A DNA stretch of 6,298 bases, taken from the NCBI GenBank assembly GCA_025362825.1, contig JANYFF010000253.1, positions 1 through 6,298 on the forward strand. The letters run 5' to 3'. Shown piece by piece: positions 1 to 5,186 of the stretch. Source of the DNA: Polaromonas sp. Lineage in GTDB: Bacteria > Pseudomonadota > Gammaproteobacteria > Burkholderiales > Burkholderiaceae_C. The notes beneath the pieces are model-generated. The model saw nothing but the letters and a program-made list of their open reading frames with translations. It ran no database searches and had not been told where the DNA came from. Every line of letters starts with the position of its first letter. The stretch's first letter is position 1. The position numbers and the translations under genes are program-made.

Positions 1-566
1 GCCGAGCAGGGTTCGTCCAGCAGCAGGACTTCAGGCTTGATGGCAATGCCGCGTGCGATGCACAGCCGTTGCTGCTGTCCGCCCGACAGGCTGGAGCCGC
101 TCTGACTGAGCTTGTCTTTCACTTCGGTCCAGAGCGCTGCTTTCCGCAGTGCCCACTCCACGCGCTCATCCATGTCGGCCGAATTCAGGCTTTCAAACAG
201 TTTGACGCCAAACGCGACGTTGTCGTAAATCGACATCGGGAAAGGCGTCGGTTTCTGGAACACCATGCCGACCTTGGCGCGAATCAGTGCCACGTCTTTT
301 TTGGACGTCAGCAGGTTCTCGCCGTCAAACATGATTTCACCCTCAGCACGCTGTTCCGGGTAGAGCTCATACATGCGGTTGAAAATACGCAGCAGTGTTG
401 ATTTGCCGCAGCCCGACGGGCCGATAAAGGCCGTGACTTTTTTCTCCGGGATTTCCAGGTTGATGCCCTTGAGGGCGTGGAACTTTCCGTAATAGAAGTC
501 GAGGTTCTTGACCGATATTTTCGATGGTGCCACCTGTGGCGGGCGTACTGCAGTAGCGGTATTCAT
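1..566 (-). CDS. pstB: Phosphate ABC transporter ATP-binding protein PstB (3' part cut by window edge)
   Basis: PstB is the cytoplasmic ATPase of the high-affinity phosphate importer PstSCAB; it dimerises under PstC/PstA and powers Pi import. Reading the minus strand from the ATG at 566-564 gives 188 complete codons before the window ends, against about 250-270 for the family. Visible motifs: Walker A GPSGCGKST (about residues 49-57), Q-loop region VGMVFQKPTPFPMSIYDNV (99-117), ABC signature LSGGQQQR (160-167) and Walker B VLLLDEP (180-186). The switch histidine and C-terminus lie outside the window. It starts 24 bases after the pstA stop, with only a weak purine-rich stretch (AAGAAAG) as ribosome site, so it is probably co-transcribed with pstSCA. 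The MxFP pattern (PFPMSIYDNV) is typical of PstB rather than other ABC ATPases. The identification is secure. Confidence 0.97.
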   Translation of the reverse strand, partial: MNTATAVRPPQVAPSKISVKNLDFYYGKFHALKGINLEIPEKKVTAFIGPSGCGKSTLLRIFNRMYELYPEQRAEGEIMFDGENLLTSKKDVALIRAKVGMVFQKPTPFPMSIYDNVAFGVKLFESLNSADMDERVEWALRKAALWTEVKDKLSQSGSSLSGGQQQRLCIARGIAIKPEVLLLDEPCS

Positions 567-590
567 GATGGATGCTTTCTTGTCGTTCTG

Positions 591-1451
591 TTACTTCGCA
601 CGTGTCAATACGCGTGCCAGGATATTCAGGCCAAGCACTGCTAGCGTGATCAGGAAGACACCAGCCCAGGCCAATTGCTGCCAGTTCTCGTAAGGGCTTA
701 GGGCAAACTTGAAAATAGTTACCGGCAAACTTGCCATCGGCTTGCTCAGGTTCGAGGTCCAGAACTGGTTGTTCAGTGCGGTGAACAGCAGCGGAGCCGT
801 CTCGCCTGCAATACGTGCCACTGCCAGCAAAATGCCTGTCGTCACGCCAGCCCGTGCAGCCCGCAGCGTGATGCTGGTGATGACTTTCCACTTGGGCGCG
901 CCGAGCGCATAAGCAGCTTCACGCAGTCCTGGCGGCACCAGTTGCAGCATGTTTTCTGTTGTGCGTATGACCACCGGTATCACGATCAGAGCCAGCGATA
1001 TGACGCCCGCCCAGCCTGAATAGGACTTGAACTGCGCTACCACCAGCGTGTACACAAACAGGCCAATCACGATAGACGGTGCCGACAACAGGATGTCGTT
1101 GACAAAACGCGTCACTGAAGCCAGCCAGCCCTTGGTGTTGTATTCCGCCAGGTAAATACCGGCCATGATGCCAATCGGCGTGCCGACGAATGTGGCCAGC
1201 AGCACCATCAGGAAAGATCCGTAAATCGCATTCGCGATGCCGCCCTCCTCGTTGGGTGCCGGCGTCATCTGAGTGAAGGTAGCCACAGACAGACCGCCCA
1301 GCCCCAAGCGTACGGTTTCAAAAAGTATCCAGGCCAGCCAGAAAAGGCCAAACGCCATGGCGCCCAGCGACATCACCAGCGCAATCTGGTTGACCCGCTT
1401 GCGGCGAGCAAATTTGGCCAAGCGTGCGTCCTGCAAGGTAGTGGCGTTCAT
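591..1451 (-). CDS. pstA: Phosphate ABC transporter permease PstA
   Basis: PstA is one of two inner-membrane permease subunits that form the Pi channel with PstC. The 286-residue product is close to the family length (E. coli about 296). It has about six hydrophobic segments: the first at about 24-46, others near 74-101, 125-140, 147-162 and 203-225, and the last near 260-280. The cytoplasmic EAA loop that docks on PstB reads EAAYALGAPKW (178-188). Charged residues important for transport in E. coli PstA have counterparts here: R163 and E166 in VIRTTENML, and R213 in ARIAGETAPL. The C-terminal stretch with LPVTIFKFA and NWQQLAWAGV is strongly PstA-like. The ATG overlaps the pstC stop in an ATGA arrangement (1448-1451), implying translational coupling; AAGG about 10 nt upstream inside pstC may help initiation. 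The product is complete, with no sign of disruption. Confidence 0.97.
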   Translation of the reverse strand: MNATTLQDARLAKFARRKRVNQIALVMSLGAMAFGLFWLAWILFETVRLGLGGLSVATFTQMTPAPNEEGGIANAIYGSFLMVLLATFVGTPIGIMAGIYLAEYNTKGWLASVTRFVNDILLSAPSIVIGLFVYTLVVAQFKSYSGWAGVISLALIVIPVVIRTTENMLQLVPPGLREAAYALGAPKWKVITSITLRAARAGVTTGILLAVARIAGETAPLLFTALNNQFWTSNLSKPMASLPVTIFKFALSPYENWQQLAWAGVFLITLAVLGLNILARVLTRAK

Positions 1452-2413
1452 GTTTTTGCGCCTTCGCTCTTGCGCAGCTGGGCCAGCAGCAGCTTGGACA
1501 GCGACAGCACGACGAAGGTGATGAAGAACAAGACAAGGCCGAGGTAAATCAGTGCAGCCTGATGCAGGCCATCACCAGCTTCGGCGAATTCATTGGCCAG
1601 TGCTGACGTGATGCTGTTTGCCGCCTGGAACAAGCTGAGCGAGTCGAGCTGGTTGAAGTTACCGATAACAAAGGTCACCGCCATGGTTTCGCCCAGCGCG
1701 CGGCCGAGGCCGAGCATGATGCCGCCAACGACGCCGGCCTTGGTATAGGGCAGCACAACCTTGGAAACTACCTCCCAGGTTGTTGAGCCCAGGCCGTAGG
1801 CGGACTCTTTCAGCAACACCGGTGTAACTTCAAAAACATCGCGCATGACCGATGCGATGAAGGGAATAATCATGATGGCCAAAATGATGCCGGCCGACAG
1901 GATGCCTATGCCGACAGGCGGACCAGACACCAGTGCGCCGAGGTAAGGCACACCTTTAAACAGGCTTTGCAGCGGTTGCTGCACATAAGTGGCCAGAATG
2001 GGTCCGAACACCAGCAGACCCCACATGCCGTAAACAATCGATGGGACTGCAGCAAGCAGCTCAATGGCCGTGCCGAGCGGGCGCTTGAGCCAGGCCGGCG
2101 ACAGCTCGGTCAGAAACAAGGCAATTCCGAAGCTGACCGGGACAGCAATCAACAGCGCGATGGCCGAAGTGGCCAGCGTGCCGTAGATCATCACCAGGCC
2201 GCCGTACTCGTCCTTCACAGGGTCCCACACACTGCTGGTTAAAAACCCCAGGCCGTACTTGCTGATGGCTGGCCAAGCGCCTACTACCAGCGAAGCCAGG
2301 ATGCCGAACAGCAGCGCCAGTGTCAGCAGGGCTGCACCCAGCGCAGCCCAGCCAAACAGCCGGTCTGCAAAGGGATTTCTGCGAACATTGTTGACGGGAG
2401 GAGGGTTGGTCAT
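1448..2413 (-). CDS. pstC: Phosphate ABC transporter permease PstC
   Basis: PstC is the second permease subunit of the Pst importer, in the inner membrane. From the ATG at 2413 the product has 321 residues, matching the roughly 319 of E. coli PstC. Hydrophobic segments lie near 21-47, 76-102, 117-140, 166-187, 226-250 and 286-310. Diagnostic stretches are IALLIAVPVSFGIALFLTEL (85-104), AAVPSIVYGMWGL (121-133), the cytoplasmic EAA-type loop KESAYGLGSTTWEV (203-216), and GLGRALGETMAVTF (235-248), whose R238 and E242 correspond to charged residues important in E. coli PstC. The frame stays open to a GTG at 2479, which would add 22 residues. I prefer 2413 because of family length and because the extension (start SSTLPAS, rich in polar and Ala residues) does not look like PstC. 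The Shine-Dalgarno at 2413 is weak (GGA about 6 nt upstream). It is separated from pstS by 108 bases and overlaps pstA by 4 bases. Confidence 0.96.
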   Translation of the reverse strand: MTNPPPVNNVRRNPFADRLFGWAALGAALLTLALLFGILASLVVGAWPAISKYGLGFLTSSVWDPVKDEYGGLVMIYGTLATSAIALLIAVPVSFGIALFLTELSPAWLKRPLGTAIELLAAVPSIVYGMWGLLVFGPILATYVQQPLQSLFKGVPYLGALVSGPPVGIGILSAGIILAIMIIPFIASVMRDVFEVTPVLLKESAYGLGSTTWEVVSKVVLPYTKAGVVGGIMLGLGRALGETMAVTFVIGNFNQLDSLSLFQAANSITSALANEFAEAGDGLHQAALIYLGLVLFFITFVVLSLSKLLLAQLRKSEGAKT

Positions 2414-2425
2414 GGCGCGTCCGGT

Positions 2426-2464
2426 CGCTTTTTCCGGGTGGTCAAAAGCGGCCCGGCTTGCCGG
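2426..2464 (-). other. Two adjacent small hairpins in the pstS-pstC gap
   Basis: Seen in the sequence: a 7-bp perfect inverted repeat (2426-2432 with 2444-2450, CGCTTTT/AAAAGCG on the minus strand, 11-nt loop). Next to it is a short GC stem at 2453-2464 (CCGG, 4-nt loop CAAG, CCGG; a fifth C-G pair could close). Both sit 13-51 bases upstream of the pstC ATG in the pstS-pstC transcript. Neither is followed by a U-run, so they are not a standard terminator. They could protect the 3' end of pstS mRNA or restrict translation of pstC, which would give more PstS than PstC; this is inference. Confidence 0.4.
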
Positions 2465-2521
2465 AAGTGTAGAGGACACGTGTAGAAAACCCCTGAGCTT
2501 GGTGGCAGCTGTTATGCCGTC

Positions 2522-3565
2522 TTATTTGAACGCCACGGCTTTGCCGGATGTGTCCTTGATATCAGCCCATGATTTTTCAACCGTGGTTTTGACGGCAGCA
2601 GGCATCGGAACGTAATCCAGGTCATCGGCAACCTTGTCGCCATTTTTGTAAGCCCATTCAAAGAACTTCAGCGAGGCAGTGGCCTGGGCAGGCTTGTCCT
2701 GGCTCTTTTGCATCAGGATGAAGGTGGCGCCTGTGATGGGCCATGAATCCTTGCCTGGTTGCTCGGTCAGGATCTGGTAGAAGCTCTTGTTCCAGTCCGC
2801 ACCTGCTGCTGCTGCCTTAAAAGCGCTGTCGTCGGGGGAGACAAACGTGCCGGCAGCGTTTTTCAGCTGGGCGTAGACCATCTTGTTTTGCTTGACGTAA
2901 GCGTACTCAACATAGCCGATGGAGTTTGGCAGGCGGCTAACGAAAGCGGCGACGCCTTCATTGCCCTTGCCACCAGCGCCGACAGGCCAGTTCACTGCAG
3001 TGCCTTCACCGACCTTGGTCTTCCATTCAGCGTTGACCTTACTCAAATAGTTCGTGAAGATGAAGCTGGTGCCCGAACCATCAGCGCGGCGAACTTGTGC
3101 GATGTCCGCATCAGGCAAGGCCAGCGTCGGGTTCAGCGCCTTGATGGCCGGATCAGACCACTTGCTGATCTTGCCGAGGTAAATGTCGCCCAGCACCTGA
3201 CCGGTCAGCTTGAGCTGGCCTGGGGTGATGCCCTTGATGTTGACAACTGGCACAACGCCGCCGATCACAGTAGGGAACTGGACCAGATTCTTGGCTTTCA
3301 GTTCGTCGTCCTTCAAAGGCATATCGGAAGCACCGAAGTCAACGGTCTTGGCCTCGATCTGCTTGATGCCAGCACCGGAACCGACGGACTGGTAATTGAT
3401 CTTGATGCCGGTAGCCTTGTTGTAGTCAGCTGCCCACTTGGAATACAGCGGTGCCGGGAAGCTGGCGCCGGCGCCGGTCACGTCCTGGGCCGAAGCCAGA
3501 CCAACAAAGGAGAGGGAAGTCAGCGCCAGGGCCGCGGTCAGGGAGATTTTGAAACTTGATTTCAT
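2522..3565 (-). CDS. pstS: Periplasmic phosphate-binding protein PstS
   Basis: PstS captures inorganic phosphate in the periplasm and hands it to PstCA. The 347-residue product starts with a Sec signal peptide: MKSSFK, a hydrophobic core, then GLASA with likely cleavage after A26 before QDVTGAG. There is no lipobox cysteine. By comparison with the known E. coli phosphate cleft, ligand residues are visible as S35 and F36 (TGAGASFPAP), S63 (VGSGAG), D81 (DFGASDMPL), and R160, D162, S164, G165 and T166 in RRADGSGTS. Other family stretches are FPTVIGGVVPVVNI (97-110), GDIYLGKISKW (126-136) and NSIGYVEYAY (214-223). Start choice: ATG 3565 has a good Shine-Dalgarno (AGAGGTG, about 5 nt spacing) and opens directly into the signal peptide. 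It is the first gene of the operon, directly behind a Pho box, so it should be strongly induced by phosphate starvation. Confidence 0.98.
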   Translation of the reverse strand: MKSSFKISLTAALALTSLSFVGLASAQDVTGAGASFPAPLYSKWAADYNKATGIKINYQSVGSGAGIKQIEAKTVDFGASDMPLKDDELKAKNLVQFPTVIGGVVPVVNIKGITPGQLKLTGQVLGDIYLGKISKWSDPAIKALNPTLALPDADIAQVRRADGSGTSFIFTNYLSKVNAEWKTKVGEGTAVNWPVGAGGKGNEGVAAFVSRLPNSIGYVEYAYVKQNKMVYAQLKNAAGTFVSPDDSAFKAAAAGADWNKSFYQILTEQPGKDSWPITGATFILMQKSQDKPAQATASLKFFEWAYKNGDKVADDLDYVPMPAAVKTTVEKSWADIKDTSGKAVAFK

Positions 3566-3570
3566 CAGAA

Positions 3571-3577
3571 CACCTCT
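3571..3577 (-). promoter_or_regulatory. Ribosome binding site of pstS
   Basis: The minus strand reads AGAGGTG five bases before the ATG at 3565, a strong match to the anti-Shine-Dalgarno. It fixes the pstS start. It is the strongest such site in this operon; pstC and pstB have much weaker ones, consistent with PstS being made in excess. Confidence 0.75.
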
Positions 3578-3642
3578 TGGGTTGGAGAAAAACTAAAAAA
3601 AGGACGGAGAAAACAGGAATACGGAAAGCAGCAGGTGCCGCA

Positions 3643-3648
3643 ACTGTA
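3643..3648 (-). promoter_or_regulatory. Predicted -10 element of the pstS promoter
   Basis: TACAGT on the minus strand matches the sigma-70 -10 consensus at 4 of 6 positions. It lies exactly 11 nt after the GTCA of the promoter-proximal Pho half-site, the spacing seen at PhoB-activated promoters, where the box replaces the -35. Transcription would start near 3636, giving a leader of about 70 nt. That leader is pyrimidine-rich, with a run of seven T and one of five T between 3591 and 3601. Confidence 0.55.
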
Positions 3649-3656
3649 GAAATTTT

Positions 3657-3676
3657 GTGTGACAGGGATATGACAA
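3657..3676 (-). promoter_or_regulatory. Pho box (PhoB-binding site) upstream of pstS
   Basis: The minus strand reads TTGTCATATCCCTGTCACAC, two direct half-sites (TTGTCAT and CTGTCAC) separated by 4 bp, hence an 11-bp repeat. It matches the enterobacterial Pho-box consensus (CTGTCATAWAWCTGTCAYAT) at about 16 of 20 positions. Its orientation and distance to the -10-like hexamer fit activation of pstS. PhoB~P binding and induction under low phosphate are expected from family knowledge; the site call is by eye. Confidence 0.85.
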
Positions 3677-3711
3677 CCCTGAAGCCGCGAAAAAGAGCCC
3701 GACGCTTGCAG

Positions 3712-3751
3712 TTGTCACAAAACCGTCAAATTTAGGTCACGCCTGTGTCAC
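3712..3751 (+). promoter_or_regulatory. Tandem Pho boxes (four half-sites) facing the binding-protein gene
   Basis: On the plus strand four heptamers occur every 11 bp: TTGTCAC (3712-3718), CCGTCAA (3723-3729), AGGTCAC (3734-3740) and GTGTCAC (3745-3751). Their GTCA cores begin at 3714, 3725, 3736 and 3747. The first pair matches the 20-bp Pho-box consensus at about 16 positions; the second pair is weaker outside the cores. The exact 11-bp periodicity over four copies is what head-to-tail PhoB dimers bind. The orientation points away from pstS, towards the gene at 3974. Regulation of that gene by PhoB is inferred. Confidence 0.78.
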
Positions 3752-3761
3752 GCCGGCAACC

Positions 3762-3767
3762 TACGCT
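3762..3767 (+). promoter_or_regulatory. Predicted -10 element of the rightward Pho promoter
   Basis: TACGCT matches the -10 consensus at only 3 of 6 positions (TA....T pattern). It begins exactly 11 nt after the last GTCA of the tandem Pho boxes, the same geometry as on the pstS side. Transcription would start near 3774, about 200 nt before the ATG at 3974. A weak alternative closer to the gene is TTCATT (3922-3927), 17 nt, TTTAAA (3945-3950). Confidence 0.4.
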
Positions 3768-3851
3768 AGGGCGAGTTTTTACCGGGAGGTTCTGAGTCCC
3801 CTTCTGTCTCTCGCTCCCGACCGCCCTGCTACAACCGGCCTGCCGAATCGA

Positions 3852-3895
3852 GCTACGACATACAACGTGATTTGGGGGTCATTTACGGTCGTAGC
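3852..3895 (+). repeat. 8-bp perfect inverted repeat, possible RNA hairpin
   Basis: GCTACGAC (3852-3859) is repeated inverted as GTCGTAGC (3888-3895), with 28 nt between. The loop can form a further short helix (CG at 3866-3867 with CG at 3886-3887, TGA at 3868-3870 with TCA at 3879-3881), giving a bulged arm. It lies about 80 bases before the gene at 3974 and has no following T-run, so it is not itself a terminator. Confidence 0.45.
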
Positions 3896-3964
3896 CCGCG
3901 TCGTCCCTGCATAGTCTGCTATTCATTAGATAGTGATCGCAGGTTTTAAAAGTTTTTAAGCCTC

Positions 3965-3968
3965 AGGA
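3965..3968 (+). promoter_or_regulatory. Ribosome binding site of the binding-protein gene
   Basis: CAGGAAC contains AGGA five bases before the ATG at 3974, a good Shine-Dalgarno spacing. It supports this start, which also places the twin-arginine signal at the N-terminus. Confidence 0.6.
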
Positions 3969-3973
3969 ACACC

Positions 3974-5122
3974 ATGCCTTTTCCTACCTCGTCATCCAAC
4001 CGGCGCCAACTTTTGCAGCGCTCCGCTGCGCTGGGAGCCAGCGCAGTTGTACCTGCCTGGGCCCAGCCCGGCAAGCCTGCCGGGGCTTCGCGCAGCATTG
4101 TCGTTGCCCAGGTGGTTGACTTTTCACAAGCACAGCAGGACGTTTCCAAGGACTTTTTGATCGGCTCGCGAGCTGCCTGGCAGGACATCAACCAGAAAGG
4201 CGGCATCCGCGGTCGGCGCATAGATCATCTGACGCTCGAAACCGATGGCACGCTAGCCAGCTTGGCCGCAGCCATGGAACCCATTAAGGCCAACGCGTCC
4301 TGCGTGGTGCTGTCAGGCAGCGTCGGCGACCTGATGGCCGCCTCGACCGTTGCTCTGGTGCGCAAGGACGGCCTGAATATCGCACATGCGGCGCCGTGGC
4401 TACAGAACTCCAGCCTGGAGGTCGATGACAACACCTTTCCGATCTTTGCAGCGCGCCAGGAGCAGATTGCCCATGCGCTCAAAACGCTCTCCGTAATGGG
4501 TCTGAAGGAGCTGGGCGCGGTCTACGGCACAGCCCGCGACCATTCGGCCTACCACGTCGAGGTCGAGCGGATTGCCGCCAGCATGCAGCTTCGGCTTGAG
4601 TCTTTCCAGGGCGCAGGTCAGTTGCGCAGCATGGGCCAAAGACTTACGCCTAAAACACCCGCAGTGCTGCTTTTTGTGGGCGGCACGCCTGAACTTGCCG
4701 AATTTACCCGGGGTCTCGAAAAACAATCCCGCCAGCGTTACGTTGTTGCGCTGGCCGACGTCAACCTGCAAGTCATGCAGCAGATGGGCGCCGCAAAAAA
4801 CACCCCGGTTATTGCCACTCAGCCCGTACCCATGGTCACGGCCAGCCTGCCCATCGTGCGGAGTTACAGAGAGACCCTGTCAAGGCTTTTTGACGAACCG
4901 CCGACCTCGCTCAGCCTGGCAGGCTTTATTGCCGCACGCTATACCTTTGAGGTGCTCAATGACGTGGATGGCCCCCTCACAAGGCAAAGCGCGCTGGCGG
5001 CCTTCCAGCGCCGCTCGGCCATGGATGTCGGCGGCTTTCGTGTCAGCTTCAATCCGCAGCGCCGCAGCAGCACCTATGTCACCCAAAGCATGATGACAAT
5101 TGATGGCCGTGTGATTGGATAG
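3974..5122 (+). CDS. Orphan ABC-type substrate-binding protein, periplasmic-binding-protein type 1 (LivJ/Peripla_BP_6-like), ligand unknown
   Basis: The 382-residue product resembles the branched-chain amino acid/amide class of periplasmic binding proteins. After the signal, the first lobe starts at SIVVAQVVDFSQ (41-52) and carries the class pattern GSRAAWQDINQKGGIRGRRI (64-83). A VVLSGSVGDLMAAST segment (111-125) follows, then a second-lobe segment LGAVYGTARDHSAYHVEVERIA (180-201). The length fits the class (roughly 370-400). The N-terminus SNRRQLLQRSAALG (8-21), with AWA before Q31, looks like a twin-arginine signal with cleavage after A30, so export may be by Tat. No permease or ATPase gene accompanies it here, and pst and ppx flank it. 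Tandem Pho boxes and a long leader precede it. Its ligand cannot be read from the sequence: a phosphorus compound is suggested only by context. It may deliver to a transporter elsewhere or act as a sensor. Confidence 0.85.
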   Translation: MPFPTSSSNRRQLLQRSAALGASAVVPAWAQPGKPAGASRSIVVAQVVDFSQAQQDVSKDFLIGSRAAWQDINQKGGIRGRRIDHLTLETDGTLASLAAAMEPIKANASCVVLSGSVGDLMAASTVALVRKDGLNIAHAAPWLQNSSLEVDDNTFPIFAARQEQIAHALKTLSVMGLKELGAVYGTARDHSAYHVEVERIAASMQLRLESFQGAGQLRSMGQRLTPKTPAVLLFVGGTPELAEFTRGLEKQSRQRYVVALADVNLQVMQQMGAAKNTPVIATQPVPMVTASLPIVRSYRETLSRLFDEPPTSLSLAGFIAARYTFEVLNDVDGPLTRQSALAAFQRRSAMDVGGFRVSFNPQRRSSTYVTQSMMTIDGRVIG

Positions 5123-5124
5123 GC

Positions 5125-5160
5125 CATAGCAACCCATGCGGATACCTCGCGAATGCTATG
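5125..5160 (+). repeat. 7-bp inverted repeat between the binding-protein gene and ppx
   Basis: CATAGCA (5125-5131) and TGCTATG (5154-5160) are perfect inverted arms with a 22-nt loop. There is no T-run after it, so it is not a Rho-independent terminator, and read-through into ppx is plausible. The right arm also contains TGCTATGCT (5154-5162), an extended -10-like element without an obvious -35, so a weak separate ppx promoter is possible. Confidence 0.3.
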
Positions 5161-5186
5161 CTGAAAGGCTATACAGAAACCGATAC

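Larger units (their letters stand above)
3768..3973 (+). other. Long non-coding leader upstream of the binding-protein gene
   Basis: This stretch of about 200 bases holds no convincing coding frame on either strand. It would be transcribed as the 5' leader if the rightward Pho promoter is used. It contains a long perfect inverted repeat (3852-3895, listed separately) and CGGGAG/CTCCCG arms (3783-3788 and 3814-3819). A CCTGC/GCAGG pair (3906-3910 and 3939-3943) is followed directly by TTTT and then an AT-rich block to 3959. I recognise no riboswitch or known RNA family. It may be a structured leader, a small RNA ending in the T-rich block, or simply spacer. Confidence 0.3.

Noticed and set aside
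367..891. Minus-strand open frame spanning the pstA-pstB junction
   Set aside because: It overlaps both genes in another frame. Its fragments merely mirror the PstB N-terminus out of frame, and there is no evidence of a frameshifted pstB because the true frame from 566 is intact.
2426..2450. Rho-independent terminator after pstS
   Set aside because: The 7-bp stem is AT-rich in its upper part and is followed on the minus strand by GACCGG rather than a U-run, so termination is unlikely.
2759..3559. Long open frame (266 codons) on the plus strand opposite pstS
   Set aside because: It lies wholly antisense to a gene with clear PstS motifs, its product shows no recognisable domain, and the frame is explained by the GC-biased codon use of pstS.
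3852..3895. Integron attC or recombination site
   Set aside because: The inverted arms lack the RYYYAAC/GTTRRRY core sites, and no integrase or gene cassette is nearby.
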